From Microbacterium sp. SYP-A9085 (lineage in GTDB: Bacteria > Actinomycetota > Actinomycetes > Actinomycetales > Microbacteriaceae), in contig NZ_WJII01000006.1 in the NCBI RefSeq assembly GCF_009649635.1, forward strand, positions 124,001 to 188,000: a stretch of 64,000 bases of DNA, read 5' to 3'. Shown here piece after piece: positions 25,780-34,191 of the stretch; the stretch's first letter is position 1, and every line of letters starts with the position of its first letter. Position numbers and translations under genes: made by a program. The notes beneath the pieces are model-generated. The model had not been told where the DNA came from. It saw nothing but the letters and a program-made list of their open reading frames with translations, and ran no database searches.

Positions 25780-26538
25780 ATGCGGAAAGTTCACCTCACG
25801 CCGTGGTGGTGGGCGGTCACGGGCGGCACCGCTCTCGTGGTCCTCGCGGCCGTTGACGCGCTCTCGCCGGTGGGCGCGGCGGCGGGCGGCGCCTATCTCG
25901 TCGTCGCGACCGTGCTGCTGTCGCGGAGCCTGCGCCGGGGCGCGGCCGCGCGGCTGGGGCCAGCGAACGCCGTGACGGCGACCCGGTCGACGCTCGTCGG
26001 GATAGCGACCGCGCTGGTCGCGGCATCCTTCACCACCGCGATCCCGGTGCCGCTGCTGGTGGCGACCGCGGTGGTCGCGCTGAGCCTGGACGCGCTGGAC
26101 GGGCCCATCGCGCGCCGCACCGGCACCGCGACGGCGCTGGGTGCGCGGTTCGACATGGAGGTGGACGCCTTCCTCATCCTCGTGCTGGCGGTGTACGACG
26201 CGCGGACAGTGGGCTGGTGGGTGCTCGGCGCCGGGATGCTGCGGTATGCGTTCGTCGCGGCGGCCTGGTTCTGGCCGTGGATGCGCCGAACGCTGCCCGC
26301 CCGGTTCTGGCGGAAGGTCGTAGCGGCCGCGGCCGGGATCGTCCTCACCGTGATAGCGGCGGGGCTCCTGCCGCCGGTGGCGGCGACGCTGCTGGCGGCC
26401 GCCGCGCTCGCCCTGCTCGTGGAGTCGTTCGGCCGCGACGTGCTGTGGCTCGTCCGGATGAACCGCACTGCCGCGGGTCTCGTTTCCCCACCGAGGGCCC
26501 TGCGTCGGGCGGGCCGGGAAGAGAGCAGTCAGACATGA
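25780..26538 (+). CDS. CDP-alcohol phosphatidyltransferase family protein
   Basis: A 252-residue membrane enzyme with six or so helices. Residues about 105-135 contain the exact catalytic motif D-x2-DG-x2-AR-x8-G-x3-D-x3-D (LDALDGPIARR...GARFDMEVD). Such enzymes join CDP-diacylglycerol or another CDP-alcohol to an alcohol such as glycerol phosphate or inositol phosphate. It diverges from the glycosyltransferase/pterin operon and probably supplies or modifies its lipid anchor; this is inferred from position. The stop overlaps the next gene by four bases. Confidence 0.88.
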   Translation: MRKVHLTPWWWAVTGGTALVVLAAVDALSPVGAAAGGAYLVVATVLLSRSLRRGAAARLGPANAVTATRSTLVGIATALVAASFTTAIPVPLLVATAVVALSLDALDGPIARRTGTATALGARFDMEVDAFLILVLAVYDARTVGWWVLGAGMLRYAFVAAAWFWPWMRRTLPARFWRKVVAAAAGIVLTVIAAGLLPPVAATLLAAAALALLVESFGRDVLWLVRMNRTAAGLVSPPRALRRAGREESSQT

Positions 26539-26960
26539 CCGGAACGACTCCGCGCGCGCTCGGCGTGATGCGCATCCTCAGCGCCCTCGTGCTGCTGGCC
26601 GTTGGCGGCATCCACCTCTTCCTCGTCCTGGACGGGGTCGGCGGTGTCCTGGGCGTGCTGTTCGTGCTGAACGCGGTGGCCGCGCTCGTCCTGCTGATCG
26701 GGATGCTGATGCTGCGCGGGCGGATGCTGCAGCTGACCATCGTCCTGAGCCTGCTGTTCGTGATAGCCACCCTGGCCGCGCTCCTGCTGGCGCTCACGGT
26801 CGGCCTGTTCGGGATCACTGAGGTGTGGACGTTCGCGCTCGTGCCGCAGACGGTCGTGGTCGAGGCGATCGGGATCGTGGTGCTGGCGATCACCACCGTG
26901 GTGGCGTTCCGCCGGCCCGCGCGCTCGACGAGCACCCCGCTCGTGGCCGGCACCCGCTGA
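26535..26960 (+). CDS. Small four-helix membrane protein
   Basis: A 141-residue protein with four hydrophobic helices (ILSALVLLAVGGIHLFLVLD, VLFVLNAVAALVLLIGMLML, LTIVLSLLFVIATLAALLLALTVG, VVVEAIGIVVLAITTVVAF). No catalytic motif is seen and I do not recognise the family. It starts inside the stop of the CDP-alcohol phosphatidyltransferase gene, so it is co-translated with it and may support the same membrane process. Its end lies six bases from the converging NTF2-like gene. Confidence 0.72.
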   Translation: MTGTTPRALGVMRILSALVLLAVGGIHLFLVLDGVGGVLGVLFVLNAVAALVLLIGMLMLRGRMLQLTIVLSLLFVIATLAALLLALTVGLFGITEVWTFALVPQTVVVEAIGIVVLAITTVVAFRRPARSTSTPLVAGTR

Positions 26961-26966
26961 CGCCGC

Positions 26967-27383
26967 TCAGGGGCCGCCGTCGACGAGCGTGCGCTGCTCG
27001 TCGCCGTGCCGGTGCACGACCTTCCACTCGCCGTCCTCGCGGCGGTACACCTGCGTCACGCGCAGCACGTAGTCGCGCGGCTGGCCGTTGACGCGCGTGG
27101 ATGTGATCTCGCGGTGCACGGTGTACGCGAGGTCGCCGCTCACGTCCGCGGCGATGAGCTCGACGCGGCTGGCGGTGGGATGCGAGAAGCTGCGTGCGAG
27201 GCCGCGGAACACGTCGCGCACGCCGTCCGGACCGTTGGCGTCGATCCACGCGCCGAACAGCGTCACCGGAGGATGCTCGGACCAGGTCGCGAACCGCGGT
27301 CCGGCGTCCCCGTCGTGCAGCGCCCTCTCGGCGGCCTGCCACGTGGTCTGGAACCAGTCGAGGAAGTCCTCGCGATCGCCCAT
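26967..27383 (-). CDS. NTF2-like (SnoaL/DUF4440-type) protein
   Basis: A 138-residue protein with an NTF2-like cone fold signature: an N-terminal helix (FLDWFQTTWQAAERALHDGDAG), WSEHPPVTLFGAW, then beta strands LAYTVHREITSTRVNGQPRDYVLRVTQVYRREDGEWKVVHRHGD. These folds serve as ketosteroid-isomerase-like enzymes or ligand-binding proteins; no catalytic role can be assigned. It begins at ATG 27383, 44 bases after the end of the DMT exporter gene on the same strand. Confidence 0.8.
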   Translation of the reverse strand: MGDREDFLDWFQTTWQAAERALHDGDAGPRFATWSEHPPVTLFGAWIDANGPDGVRDVFRGLARSFSHPTASRVELIAADVSGDLAYTVHREITSTRVNGQPRDYVLRVTQVYRREDGEWKVVHRHGDEQRTLVDGGP

Positions 27384-27427
27384 GGCGGTATTCAACTCCC
27401 GTGGGGCCCGCGTGGGAAGATGCGCGA

Positions 27428-28405
27428 TCAGGCGGCGAGGTCGTGCTCGGTGACCGGTTCGACCAGCGCCGGGGCGGCCGGCTCGCCGAGCTTGACGACG
27501 ACGACGCCGGCGAGCACCAGCACGCCGCCGACGGCCTGCAGCGCGTCCGGGAGCTGACCGAGCAGCATCCACCCGAACAGGAGGGCGGCGATGACCTCGG
27601 CGAGCGCGACGAACGACGCCAGGCGCGATCCGAGCATCCGGGTCGAGGTGATCCCGAGGACATACGCGAGGGCGGTGGCCAGCACGCCGATCGCGAGCAC
27701 CGGCACGAACCACGGCACCGTGCCGAACCGGTAGGCGACGTCGTGCGTGCTCCAGGCCAGCGGCACCACGCCGACGGCGCCCGCGGCGGTCAGGCCCACG
27801 GCGCCCAGCAGCAGGCCGAGGCCGGCCAGCGCTATCGGCGGCAGGCCGGTGTCGGCGCGCGCGGACAGCACGAAGTAGGCGGCCGCGCCGATCATCGCCG
27901 CCAGGGCCCAGAGGATGCCGGCGGGATCCAGCCGCGCGCCGGTGACGATGTCGAGCATCAGGATGAGGCCGATGAACGCTATGCCGGCGCCGAGGATGCT
28001 GCGCCCGCCGGGCCGTTCGCCGCGGCGGATCCACAGCCAGAGGATCACCGCCACCGGCGCCGTGTACTCGATGAGCAGGGCGATGCCGACGTCCATCACG
28101 GCAACGGCCTGGAAGTAGCACAGCTGGGTCGCGGTGACGGCGAGCAGGCCGTACGCGACGATCATCCCGGCGTTGCGGCGGACCGCGCGCCACCGGCCGC
28201 GCAGCGCTATCAGGGTGGGCACCAGGAGGATCAGCGCCGCCACCCAGACGCGCGCCGTAACCGCCGCCCCGGGCGTCCAGCCGGCGTCGATCAGCCCGCG
28301 CGCCCACGCCCCCGACATCCCGAACGAGAAGGCCGCGCCCAGCGCGACCGCCAGCCCCACTCCCACCGTGGGACGACGCCGGATGTCATTGGTGACAGTG
28401 CTCAT
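27428..28405 (-). CDS. EamA/DMT-family exporter
   Basis: A 325-residue transporter with ten membrane helices arranged as two EamA repeats (about 15-145 and 160-305). Typical stretches are FSFGMSGAWARGLIDAGW, LIEYTAPVAVILWLWIRRGERPG, and SRLASFVALAEVIAALLFGWMLLGQ. DMT exporters expel amino acids, nucleobases or other metabolites; the substrate is unknown. It diverges from a CGNR regulator gene across only 39 bases, so the two are probably controlled together. Confidence 0.87.
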   Translation of the reverse strand: MSTVTNDIRRRPTVGVGLAVALGAAFSFGMSGAWARGLIDAGWTPGAAVTARVWVAALILLVPTLIALRGRWRAVRRNAGMIVAYGLLAVTATQLCYFQAVAVMDVGIALLIEYTAPVAVILWLWIRRGERPGGRSILGAGIAFIGLILMLDIVTGARLDPAGILWALAAMIGAAAYFVLSARADTGLPPIALAGLGLLLGAVGLTAAGAVGVVPLAWSTHDVAYRFGTVPWFVPVLAIGVLATALAYVLGITSTRMLGSRLASFVALAEVIAALLFGWMLLGQLPDALQAVGGVLVLAGVVVVKLGEPAAPALVEPVTEHDLAA

Positions 28406-28413
28406 GATCTATG

Positions 28414-28438
28414 ACGCTAGTCCTCGATCGTGTAAGAT
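28414..28438. promoter_or_regulatory. Divergent leaderless-type -10 boxes
   Basis: Within the 39-base gap, TAAGAT (28433-28438) lies six bases before ATG 28445 on the plus strand, and TAGCGT (28414-28419, minus strand) lies eight bases before ATG 28405. Both genes may be transcribed with little or no leader, and any regulator bound here would touch both promoters. Confidence 0.45.
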
Positions 28439-28444
28439 GTCAAA

Positions 28445-28981
28445 ATGCTCTTCGCAGATGACACGGAAGAGGCGCTGCGCGCGGCCGTGCAGCTCGTGAA
28501 CAGCGCCGAGGACCCGGACACGCTGACGAGCGTCGCGGAGCTCGACGCTTTCCTGCAGCAGCATCCGTACACCGGCCGCATCGACCGCGACGACGCCGAG
28601 CTCGAGGCGCTGCGCGCGCTGCGACCGCGGCTGCGCGGGATGCTGCTGGCGGGCCGCGACGATATGGCCGCACGGGTGAACACGGCCTTGGCCACGGTCA
28701 CACTGACGCCCCGTCTGGCGCAGCACGACGGACTGGACTGGCACGTGCACGCCCTCGCCGACGACCGGCCGCTTCCCGAACGCGTCCTCGTGGAGACGGC
28801 GATGGCCTTGATCGACGTGATCCGCGCCCACGAGGGCAGCCGGATCACTGTGTGCGCGGACGCCGACTGCGAGGCGGTCGCCCTGGACCTCTCGCGCAAC
28901 CGCTCCAAGCGCTATTGCTCGACCACGTGCGCGAACCGGAACGCGGTCGCCGCCTACCGGGCGCGCCGCGCAGCGGGGTAG
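28445..28981 (+). CDS. ABATE domain / CGNR zinc-finger regulator
   Basis: A 178-residue protein of the ABATE family: a helical N-terminal ligand-binding-like domain (AVQLVNSAEDPDTLTSVAELDAFL) and a C-terminal CGNR zinc finger (CADADCEAVALDLSRNRSKRYCSTTCANRNAVAAYR) with four cysteines and CANR for CGNR. These are presumed one-component transcription factors. Divergence from the DMT exporter by 39 bases suggests that exporter is its target. Confidence 0.85.
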   Translation: MLFADDTEEALRAAVQLVNSAEDPDTLTSVAELDAFLQQHPYTGRIDRDDAELEALRALRPRLRGMLLAGRDDMAARVNTALATVTLTPRLAQHDGLDWHVHALADDRPLPERVLVETAMALIDVIRAHEGSRITVCADADCEAVALDLSRNRSKRYCSTTCANRNAVAAYRARRAAG

Positions 28982-28988
28982 CCGCGCG

Positions 28989-29936
28989 TCAGCGCTGCAC
29001 CGGATCGCCCGTCTGGCCCAGCGCGTCGAGGTCCGCGCGCGTGGGGGCGCCCTCCCAGTCCCCGGGCATTTCGCACACGAGCGCGCCGGCGGCGGCCCCC
29101 GTGCGCAGTCGCCGCGGAACGGGACGCCCGGCGGTGAGCTCCGTGAGATAGCCGGCGACGAAAGCGTCCCCGGCGCCGACGGTGTCGGCCACCCGCACGT
29201 CGAACGCGGGCTGGCGCCATACCTCGCCCCCGCGGACCGCGAGGGCGCCGTCCGCGCCGAGCTTTATCACGACCTCGGATGGGCCGAGCGCGGCCAGCGC
29301 CCGCGCCTGATCGCCGTGGTCGATGGTGCCGGTCACGAGCGCCGCCTCGTCATCGCCCGCGAAGACGATGTCCGCCTTCGCTATCAGCGCCCGGTAGCTC
29401 TCGGCCGCGGTGTCCGCGGCATCCCAGAGCCGGGCGCGGTGATTGATGTCGACGGAGACGAGCACGCCGGCGTCGCGGGCGAGATCGACGGCGGCGTGCG
29501 TCGTCGCCGCGGAGGCGGCCGAAATGGCCAGGTTGATGCCGGTCACGTGCAGCACAGCCGCGCTCCGGATGACCTCCACCGGCAGATCGCGCGGCTCGAT
29601 GCGACTGGCGGCGCTGCCGCGGCGGTAGTAGACGACGCGGCTGCGGTCGGGGCGCGGCCGGTCCTTGAGCATCATCCCCGTCGGCGCGCCGGCGTCCAGG
29701 ACGACGTGCGTGCGGACGCCCTCCGCGCGCAGGCCGCGCAGGATCCGCCGGCCCAGGGCGTCGTCCCCGAGCCGGCCGATCCAGGCCGCCGGGGTGCCGA
29801 GCCGGGCGACGCCGATCGCGACATTGGACTCCGCTCCCCCGAATGTCACCTCGGCGGACGACTGCCGGTCGAACCCGCCGACGTCCCTGGCGACGACGAG
29901 ACCGAGGCTCTCGCCCAGCGTGACGACGCCGCTCAT
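28989..29936 (-). CDS. kdgK: PfkB-family sugar kinase, likely 2-keto-3-deoxygluconate kinase
   Basis: A 315-residue ribokinase-fold kinase. It shows GESLGLVV, FGGAESNVAIGVARLG, GRLGDDALG, SVDINHRARLW and the catalytic DTVGAGDAFVAGYL with the base Asp. It would phosphorylate 2-keto-3-deoxygluconate for the aldolase encoded just upstream, whose stop overlaps its start by four bases. This pair turns uronate-derived KDG into pyruvate and glyceraldehyde 3-phosphate. It is the final gene of the GH88 operon. Substrate choice rests on gene context as well as similarity. Confidence 0.82.
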   Translation of the reverse strand: MSGVVTLGESLGLVVARDVGGFDRQSSAEVTFGGAESNVAIGVARLGTPAAWIGRLGDDALGRRILRGLRAEGVRTHVVLDAGAPTGMMLKDRPRPDRSRVVYYRRGSAASRIEPRDLPVEVIRSAAVLHVTGINLAISAASAATTHAAVDLARDAGVLVSVDINHRARLWDAADTAAESYRALIAKADIVFAGDDEAALVTGTIDHGDQARALAALGPSEVVIKLGADGALAVRGGEVWRQPAFDVRVADTVGAGDAFVAGYLTELTAGRPVPRRLRTGAAAGALVCEMPGDWEGAPTRADLDALGQTGDPVQR

Positions 29937-30571
29937 GCCGCGTCGATCTCGCGAAGGATGCCACGGGCGGCCGCCGCGGCCCGGGCGACGGCGGCGGCGC
30001 CGGCCGTCAGCATCGCCGTGTTCGTCATCCACGACCCGCTGACCGCGAACACCGCGGGATGCGCGAGATGGGCCCGGAGCGTGTCCTGCGTGACGCCCCC
30101 GCTCGGCATGAACCGGACATCCCGGAACACCGCGCCGTAGGCATCCAGCGCCCGGGTGCCGCCGAGCAGCCCCGCCGGGAACAGCTTGAGCCGCCGCAGC
30201 CCCAGGCCGCGCGCAGCCTGGATCTCGGAGGGGGTCATCACGCCGGGGATGATCGGCACCCCGGCATCCACAGCCCAGCGGACCACGGCCTCGTCGAAGC
30301 CGGGCGTCACGAGGAAGGAGGCGCCATGGTCGACGGTCCGCTGGGCCTGGTCGACGCTCAGGACCGTGCCGGCGCCGACGGCGACATCCCCGCGCCGCGC
30401 GATCCGGGCGATCGCCGCCAGGGCGGGTTCGGCGCGCAGGGCTATCTCCACGACGGGGATCCCGCCCTGCAGCAGACCCTCGACGAGCGCATCGCACTGA
30501 CGGTCGTCGGCGGGCGTGGCCAGCGGGATGATGCGCTGGTCCTCCAGCCCGACCTGCTGCCGGCCGGACAC
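29933..30571 (-). CDS. eda: KDPG/KHG aldolase
   Basis: A 212-residue class I aldolase splitting 2-keto-3-deoxy-6-phosphogluconate (or 4-hydroxy-2-oxoglutarate). Active-site residues are visible: Glu42 (VVEIALR) and Schiff-base Lys129 (LRRLKLFPAGLLGG), with VGAGTVLS and FMPSGGVT phosphate-site loops. Length is normal. It lies between the CoA-transferase gene (two bases upstream) and the KDG kinase, in the sugar-acid operon. Confidence 0.9.
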   Translation of the reverse strand: MSGRQQVGLEDQRIIPLATPADDRQCDALVEGLLQGGIPVVEIALRAEPALAAIARIARRGDVAVGAGTVLSVDQAQRTVDHGASFLVTPGFDEAVVRWAVDAGVPIIPGVMTPSEIQAARGLGLRRLKLFPAGLLGGTRALDAYGAVFRDVRFMPSGGVTQDTLRAHLAHPAVFAVSGSWMTNTAMLTAGAAAVARAAAAARGILREIDAA

Positions 30572-30573
30572 CG

Positions 30574-31824
30574 TCAGCGCTTCGCCGAGTAGGAGGATGC
30601 GGGTTCGGACAGCTTCCGGTCGAACCCGACGACGGCCCGGTCGGGGCCGATGGCGCCGTCCTCGCGCATCCGGGCTATCTCAGCATCGCTGTATCCGACC
30701 TCGCGCAGCACGTCGTCGGTGTGCTGGCCCACGGTAGGCGGGATGCGGCGCAGCGGGGGCGTCCGGCCGTCGTACTTGACGGGGTGGTTCACGACGCGGA
30801 CGGTGCCGGCCTCGGGATGCTCGAACGTCAGCACCGTCTCGTTCGCCGCGAGCTGCGGCTCCTCCAGGAGGTCGGCGTATTCGTTCACGGGCGAGTTCCA
30901 CACGCCGATCTCATCCAGGCGCGCGCGCCAGTGGGCGGTCGTCTGCGTGCGCATGTGCTCGCCGATGATCTCGTTGACCTGTTCGCGCTCGTCGAACTGG
31001 TCGTCACGCGTGAACGCGGCCAGCCGGGGATCGTCGAAAGCGTCGGCGAGGGTGGGCCCGTCGGCGAGGGACAGCGTGAGCCATCCGTCCGCGGTCTGGA
31101 ACACCCCGTACGGCGCCTGGTGAAAGCGGGAGGAGATCCCAGAGGGGCTGCGGTCCCACAGCCGGCCGCCGTTGAGGTGCGCGTTCAGCGGCTCCAGCTG
31201 CAGGTCGAGCGCGGCCGACAGGAGGTTGCCGTCGATCTTCGCGCCCTCGCCGGTGCGCGCGCGCCGCACGAGTGCGGCCGCGATGCCCATCGCGCCGAGG
31301 GCCGCGGAGTGCTCGTCGACGATCGCCGATCCGACGAGGACCGGCGGGTCGCCGGCGCGGCCGTTCAGTGAGGCCAGGCCGCTGAACGACTGCATGAGCA
31401 GGTCCTGCCCGGGACGCGGGGCGAGCGGGCCGGTCGGCCCGAAGCCGGTGAGCGAGCAGTACACGATGCCCGGGTTGCGGGCCTTCACGGCCTCGTAGCC
31501 GAAGCCGCGGCGCTCCAGGACCCCGGGACGGAAGTTCTCCACAATCACGTCGGCGGCCTCGATCATACGCCACAGAGCCCGCTCCCCCTCCGGTGAGCGC
31601 AGGTTTATCTCGGCGCTGCGCTGGTTGCGCCCGGCGAGGAGGAAGAACACGCTCTGCTCGCCGACGAACACGCGGGCGCCCGACCAGAACCGCTCGTACG
31701 AGCCGCCGATCGGCTCGATCCGCACGACGTCGGCGCCCAGGTCGCCCAGCAGCTGCGAGCAGGACGGGCCCTGCAGGTAGTGGGTGAAGCTGACGACCTT
31801 GATCCCGTCCAGCATGCCGGTCAT
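30574..31824 (-). CDS. CaiB/BaiF (family III) CoA transferase
   Basis: A 416-residue CoA transferase. Matches are GIKVVSFTHYLQGPSCSQLLGDLGADVVRIEPIGG, VIVENFRPGVLERRGFGYE, YCSLTGFGPTGPLAPRPGQDLLMQ and GSAIVDEHSAALGAMGIAAALVRRARTGEGAKID; Asp170 is the expected catalytic carboxylate that forms the acyl anhydride. It transfers CoA between carboxylic acids, so it could activate an acid for the enoyl-CoA hydratase encoded just upstream and overlapping. Its place in a uronate operon is unusual. A second ATG at 31815 is possible. Confidence 0.87.
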   Translation of the reverse strand: MTGMLDGIKVVSFTHYLQGPSCSQLLGDLGADVVRIEPIGGSYERFWSGARVFVGEQSVFFLLAGRNQRSAEINLRSPEGERALWRMIEAADVIVENFRPGVLERRGFGYEAVKARNPGIVYCSLTGFGPTGPLAPRPGQDLLMQSFSGLASLNGRAGDPPVLVGSAIVDEHSAALGAMGIAAALVRRARTGEGAKIDGNLLSAALDLQLEPLNAHLNGGRLWDRSPSGISSRFHQAPYGVFQTADGWLTLSLADGPTLADAFDDPRLAAFTRDDQFDEREQVNEIIGEHMRTQTTAHWRARLDEIGVWNSPVNEYADLLEEPQLAANETVLTFEHPEAGTVRVVNHPVKYDGRTPPLRRIPPTVGQHTDDVLREVGYSDAEIARMREDGAIGPDRAVVGFDRKLSEPASSYSAKR

Positions 31825-32633
31825 TCGGGTTCCTCCTGTGCCTGGATGTCTGCGTCGCGGCCGGCGGTGAACCGCGGCGATCGTTTGGCGGCGAACGCCG
31901 CGAGCCCCTCGTCGACGTCGGGGCCCCGGAACACGCGCGCGCTGTCGACCAGCGACGCGGCGACCGCCTCCTCGTCCGTCTGGGTGAGAGATGCGACGGC
32001 GCCCGATTTGATGAGCGACAGTGCCAGCGCGGGGCCGGCCGCCAGAGTCCGTGCGAGGGCGAGTGCGTCGTCCAGCGCGTTCCCGGCCGCCGCTGTCCGG
32101 GTGGCGAGGCCGATCGCCAAGGCCTCGTCGGCGGGCACGGTCCGTCCGGTGTACAGCAGGTCCAGCGCGCGTGGCAGTCCGACGATGTGCGGCAGCCGGA
32201 TCACCCCGCCGGAGCCGGGGAAGACGCCGAGGTGCACCTCGGGGAAGCCGATGCCGGCCGTCTCGTCGATGACGCGCAGATCGCACGCGATGGCGAGCTC
32301 GGCGCCGCCGCCCAGGCAGACGCCGCCGATCGCCGCGATGGTGGGGATCGGCAGGGCGCGCACTGCCGACATCGCCTCGTTCTCCCGCGCGAGCTTCTTG
32401 CCGACGACGTCGCCCCGCACGTCGGCGAACTCCGAGACGTCCGCTCCCGCGCAGAACGCCCGGGTCCCCTCGCCGGTGATCACGAGAGCCCGGATGCCGG
32501 CGTCGGCGCGGACGCGGGCCACGGCGTCGATCAGCTGCGCGGTGAGCTCGAGGGTGATCAGGTTCAGCGGCGGGTTGCGCAGCGTCAGCAGCGCGACGCC
32601 GCCGTCGAGCGTCTCGCAGGTGAGGGCGGGCAT
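31821..32633 (-). CDS. Enoyl-CoA hydratase/isomerase family protein
   Basis: A 270-residue crotonase-fold enzyme. The oxyanion and acid/base regions are intact: GTRAFCAGADVSEF, IGGVCLGGGAELAIACDLRV with the first glutamate, and FPEVHLGVFPGSGGVIRLPHIVG with the second. Such enzymes hydrate enoyl-CoAs or split hydroxyacyl-CoAs. ATG 32633 with GGATGG upstream is preferred; GTG 32661-32663, overlapping the aldehyde dehydrogenase stop, is an alternative adding ten residues. Together with the CoA transferase and aldehyde dehydrogenase it could shorten a side chain to an aldehyde. Confidence 0.87.
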   Translation of the reverse strand: MPALTCETLDGGVALLTLRNPPLNLITLELTAQLIDAVARVRADAGIRALVITGEGTRAFCAGADVSEFADVRGDVVGKKLARENEAMSAVRALPIPTIAAIGGVCLGGGAELAIACDLRVIDETAGIGFPEVHLGVFPGSGGVIRLPHIVGLPRALDLLYTGRTVPADEALAIGLATRTAAAGNALDDALALARTLAAGPALALSLIKSGAVASLTQTDEEAVAASLVDSARVFRGPDVDEGLAAFAAKRSPRFTAGRDADIQAQEEPE

Positions 32634-32659
32634 GGCACCATCCTGTCCTGGGCGCACCG

Positions 32660-34153
32660 TCACCGGGCGACCGGGATGGGGAACGTGCCGGCGCGGCGGC
32701 CGGTGCGGATGTTCACGGACTTCAGCTCGGTGAACTCCTCGAAGCCGGCCTGGCCCATCTCGCGTCCGACGCCGCTCTGCTTGTATCCGCCGAACGGCAT
32801 CTGCGGCGGCGCGTCGATCGTCGTGTTCGCATACACCGTGCCGCTCTTGAGCGCCTTGGCGACCTCGAGCACGGTGTCCACGTTTTTCGACCAGACGCTG
32901 TTGGCCAGACCATACGGCACGTCGTTGGCCAGTCGCACGGCCTCGTCGCGGGTCGCGAACCTGGTGACGGTCAGGACCGGGCCGAAGATCTCCTCCTGGA
33001 ACGCCGGGGTGTCCGGGGCGACGCGGTCGATCACGGTCGGAGCGACGAACTGGCCGAGCGCGAGGTCCCCGTCGGTCAGGCGCGATCCGCCCACGAGGAT
33101 CTCGCCGCTGTGCGCCACGGCGCCCTCGATGTACGAGGTCACCTTGGCGAGGTGTCCCGCGTGGATCAGAGCACCGACATCCGTGCTGCGGTCCATCGGC
33201 TGGCCCACCTTGAGGCGCTTCGTGAGCCGTGCGACCTCGGCGACGAAGTCATCGGCGACGCCCTGCTCCACCAGCAGCCGCGGCTGCGACACGCAGCACT
33301 CGCCGTTGTTGAAGTTCACACCGAACACCACCCCGGCGGCCGCATCGGCGAGGTCCGCGTCGCCGAACACGACGTTGGCGGCGTTCCCGCCGAGCTCCAG
33401 GGACAGCTTCTTGATCGAGCCGGCCGACGCCGCGACGACCTTGCGGCCGGTGACGGTGGAGCCGGTGAAGGAGACGAGGTCGATGCCGTCGGCGGCGGCG
33501 ATGGCGCCGCCCGCGCGGCCGTCCCCCGCGACCATGGACACCACGCCGTCGGGGATGCCGGCCTCGGCCGTGAGCCGGACGATCTGAAGCGCCGTGGAGC
33601 TCGTCAGCTCCGACGGCTTGACGATGGCCGTGCAGCCGGCGGCGAGCGCGAACGGCAGCTTCTGGCTGAGGATCAGGGCCGGGAAGTTCCACGGCACGAT
33701 GAGGCCGACCACGCCGATCGGCTCGCGCAGCACGAGCCCGGTGAAGTCGGGTCCGTTGTTCGTGTACGTCGCTCCGCTCATCGTGAGGGCGAGGGATGCC
33801 GCGTACCGCCAGAGTCCGGCGGCGCCGGCGATGTCGTTCTCGGCGAGCGTGATCGGCTTGCCGGTCTCCTCCGCGTCCAGCGCGGCCAGCGTGGCGGCGT
33901 CGCGGTCGATGAGATCGGCGACCCGGTTGATGCGCATCGAGCGCTCCATCCCCGTCATCCGCGGCCACGGCCCGTCGTCGAACGCCGCACGGGCGGCGCG
34001 CACGGCCTGCACCACTTCGCGTTCGCCGCCGGCCTGCACGACGCTGACGACGGCGCTGGTGGCCGGCGCGAGCCGGTTGATCGGCTCGGTGTCGCTGTCG
34101 ATGATGTCGCCGGCGATGAAGTGCGCGACGGCGCGGGGGGCTGCGGTGGTCAT
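32660..34153 (-). CDS. NAD(P)-dependent aldehyde dehydrogenase
   Basis: A 497-residue enzyme of normal ALDH length. Key residues are present: Asn156 (IVPWNFP), Glu253 (LSLELGGN) and nucleophile Cys287 (FNNGECCVSQPR), plus the C-terminal QMPFGGYKQSGVGREMG. It oxidises an aldehyde to an acid. It lies between an iron-dependent alcohol dehydrogenase gene and the enoyl-CoA hydratase gene, so it may handle the aldehyde made by either neighbour. The substrate is unknown. Confidence 0.93.
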   Translation of the reverse strand: MTTAAPRAVAHFIAGDIIDSDTEPINRLAPATSAVVSVVQAGGEREVVQAVRAARAAFDDGPWPRMTGMERSMRINRVADLIDRDAATLAALDAEETGKPITLAENDIAGAAGLWRYAASLALTMSGATYTNNGPDFTGLVLREPIGVVGLIVPWNFPALILSQKLPFALAAGCTAIVKPSELTSSTALQIVRLTAEAGIPDGVVSMVAGDGRAGGAIAAADGIDLVSFTGSTVTGRKVVAASAGSIKKLSLELGGNAANVVFGDADLADAAAGVVFGVNFNNGECCVSQPRLLVEQGVADDFVAEVARLTKRLKVGQPMDRSTDVGALIHAGHLAKVTSYIEGAVAHSGEILVGGSRLTDGDLALGQFVAPTVIDRVAPDTPAFQEEIFGPVLTVTRFATRDEAVRLANDVPYGLANSVWSKNVDTVLEVAKALKSGTVYANTTIDAPPQMPFGGYKQSGVGREMGQAGFEEFTELKSVNIRTGRRAGTFPIPVAR

Positions 34154-34191
34154 TGCTGTCTCCTTCGTTGCGACGACGGCGCGTGCGGCCG

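Noticed and set aside
30574..32633. Carnitine-type CoA pathway
   Set aside because: The CoA transferase and enoyl-CoA hydratase recall caiB/caiD, but no carnitine transporter or ligase is present and neighbours are sugar-acid genes.
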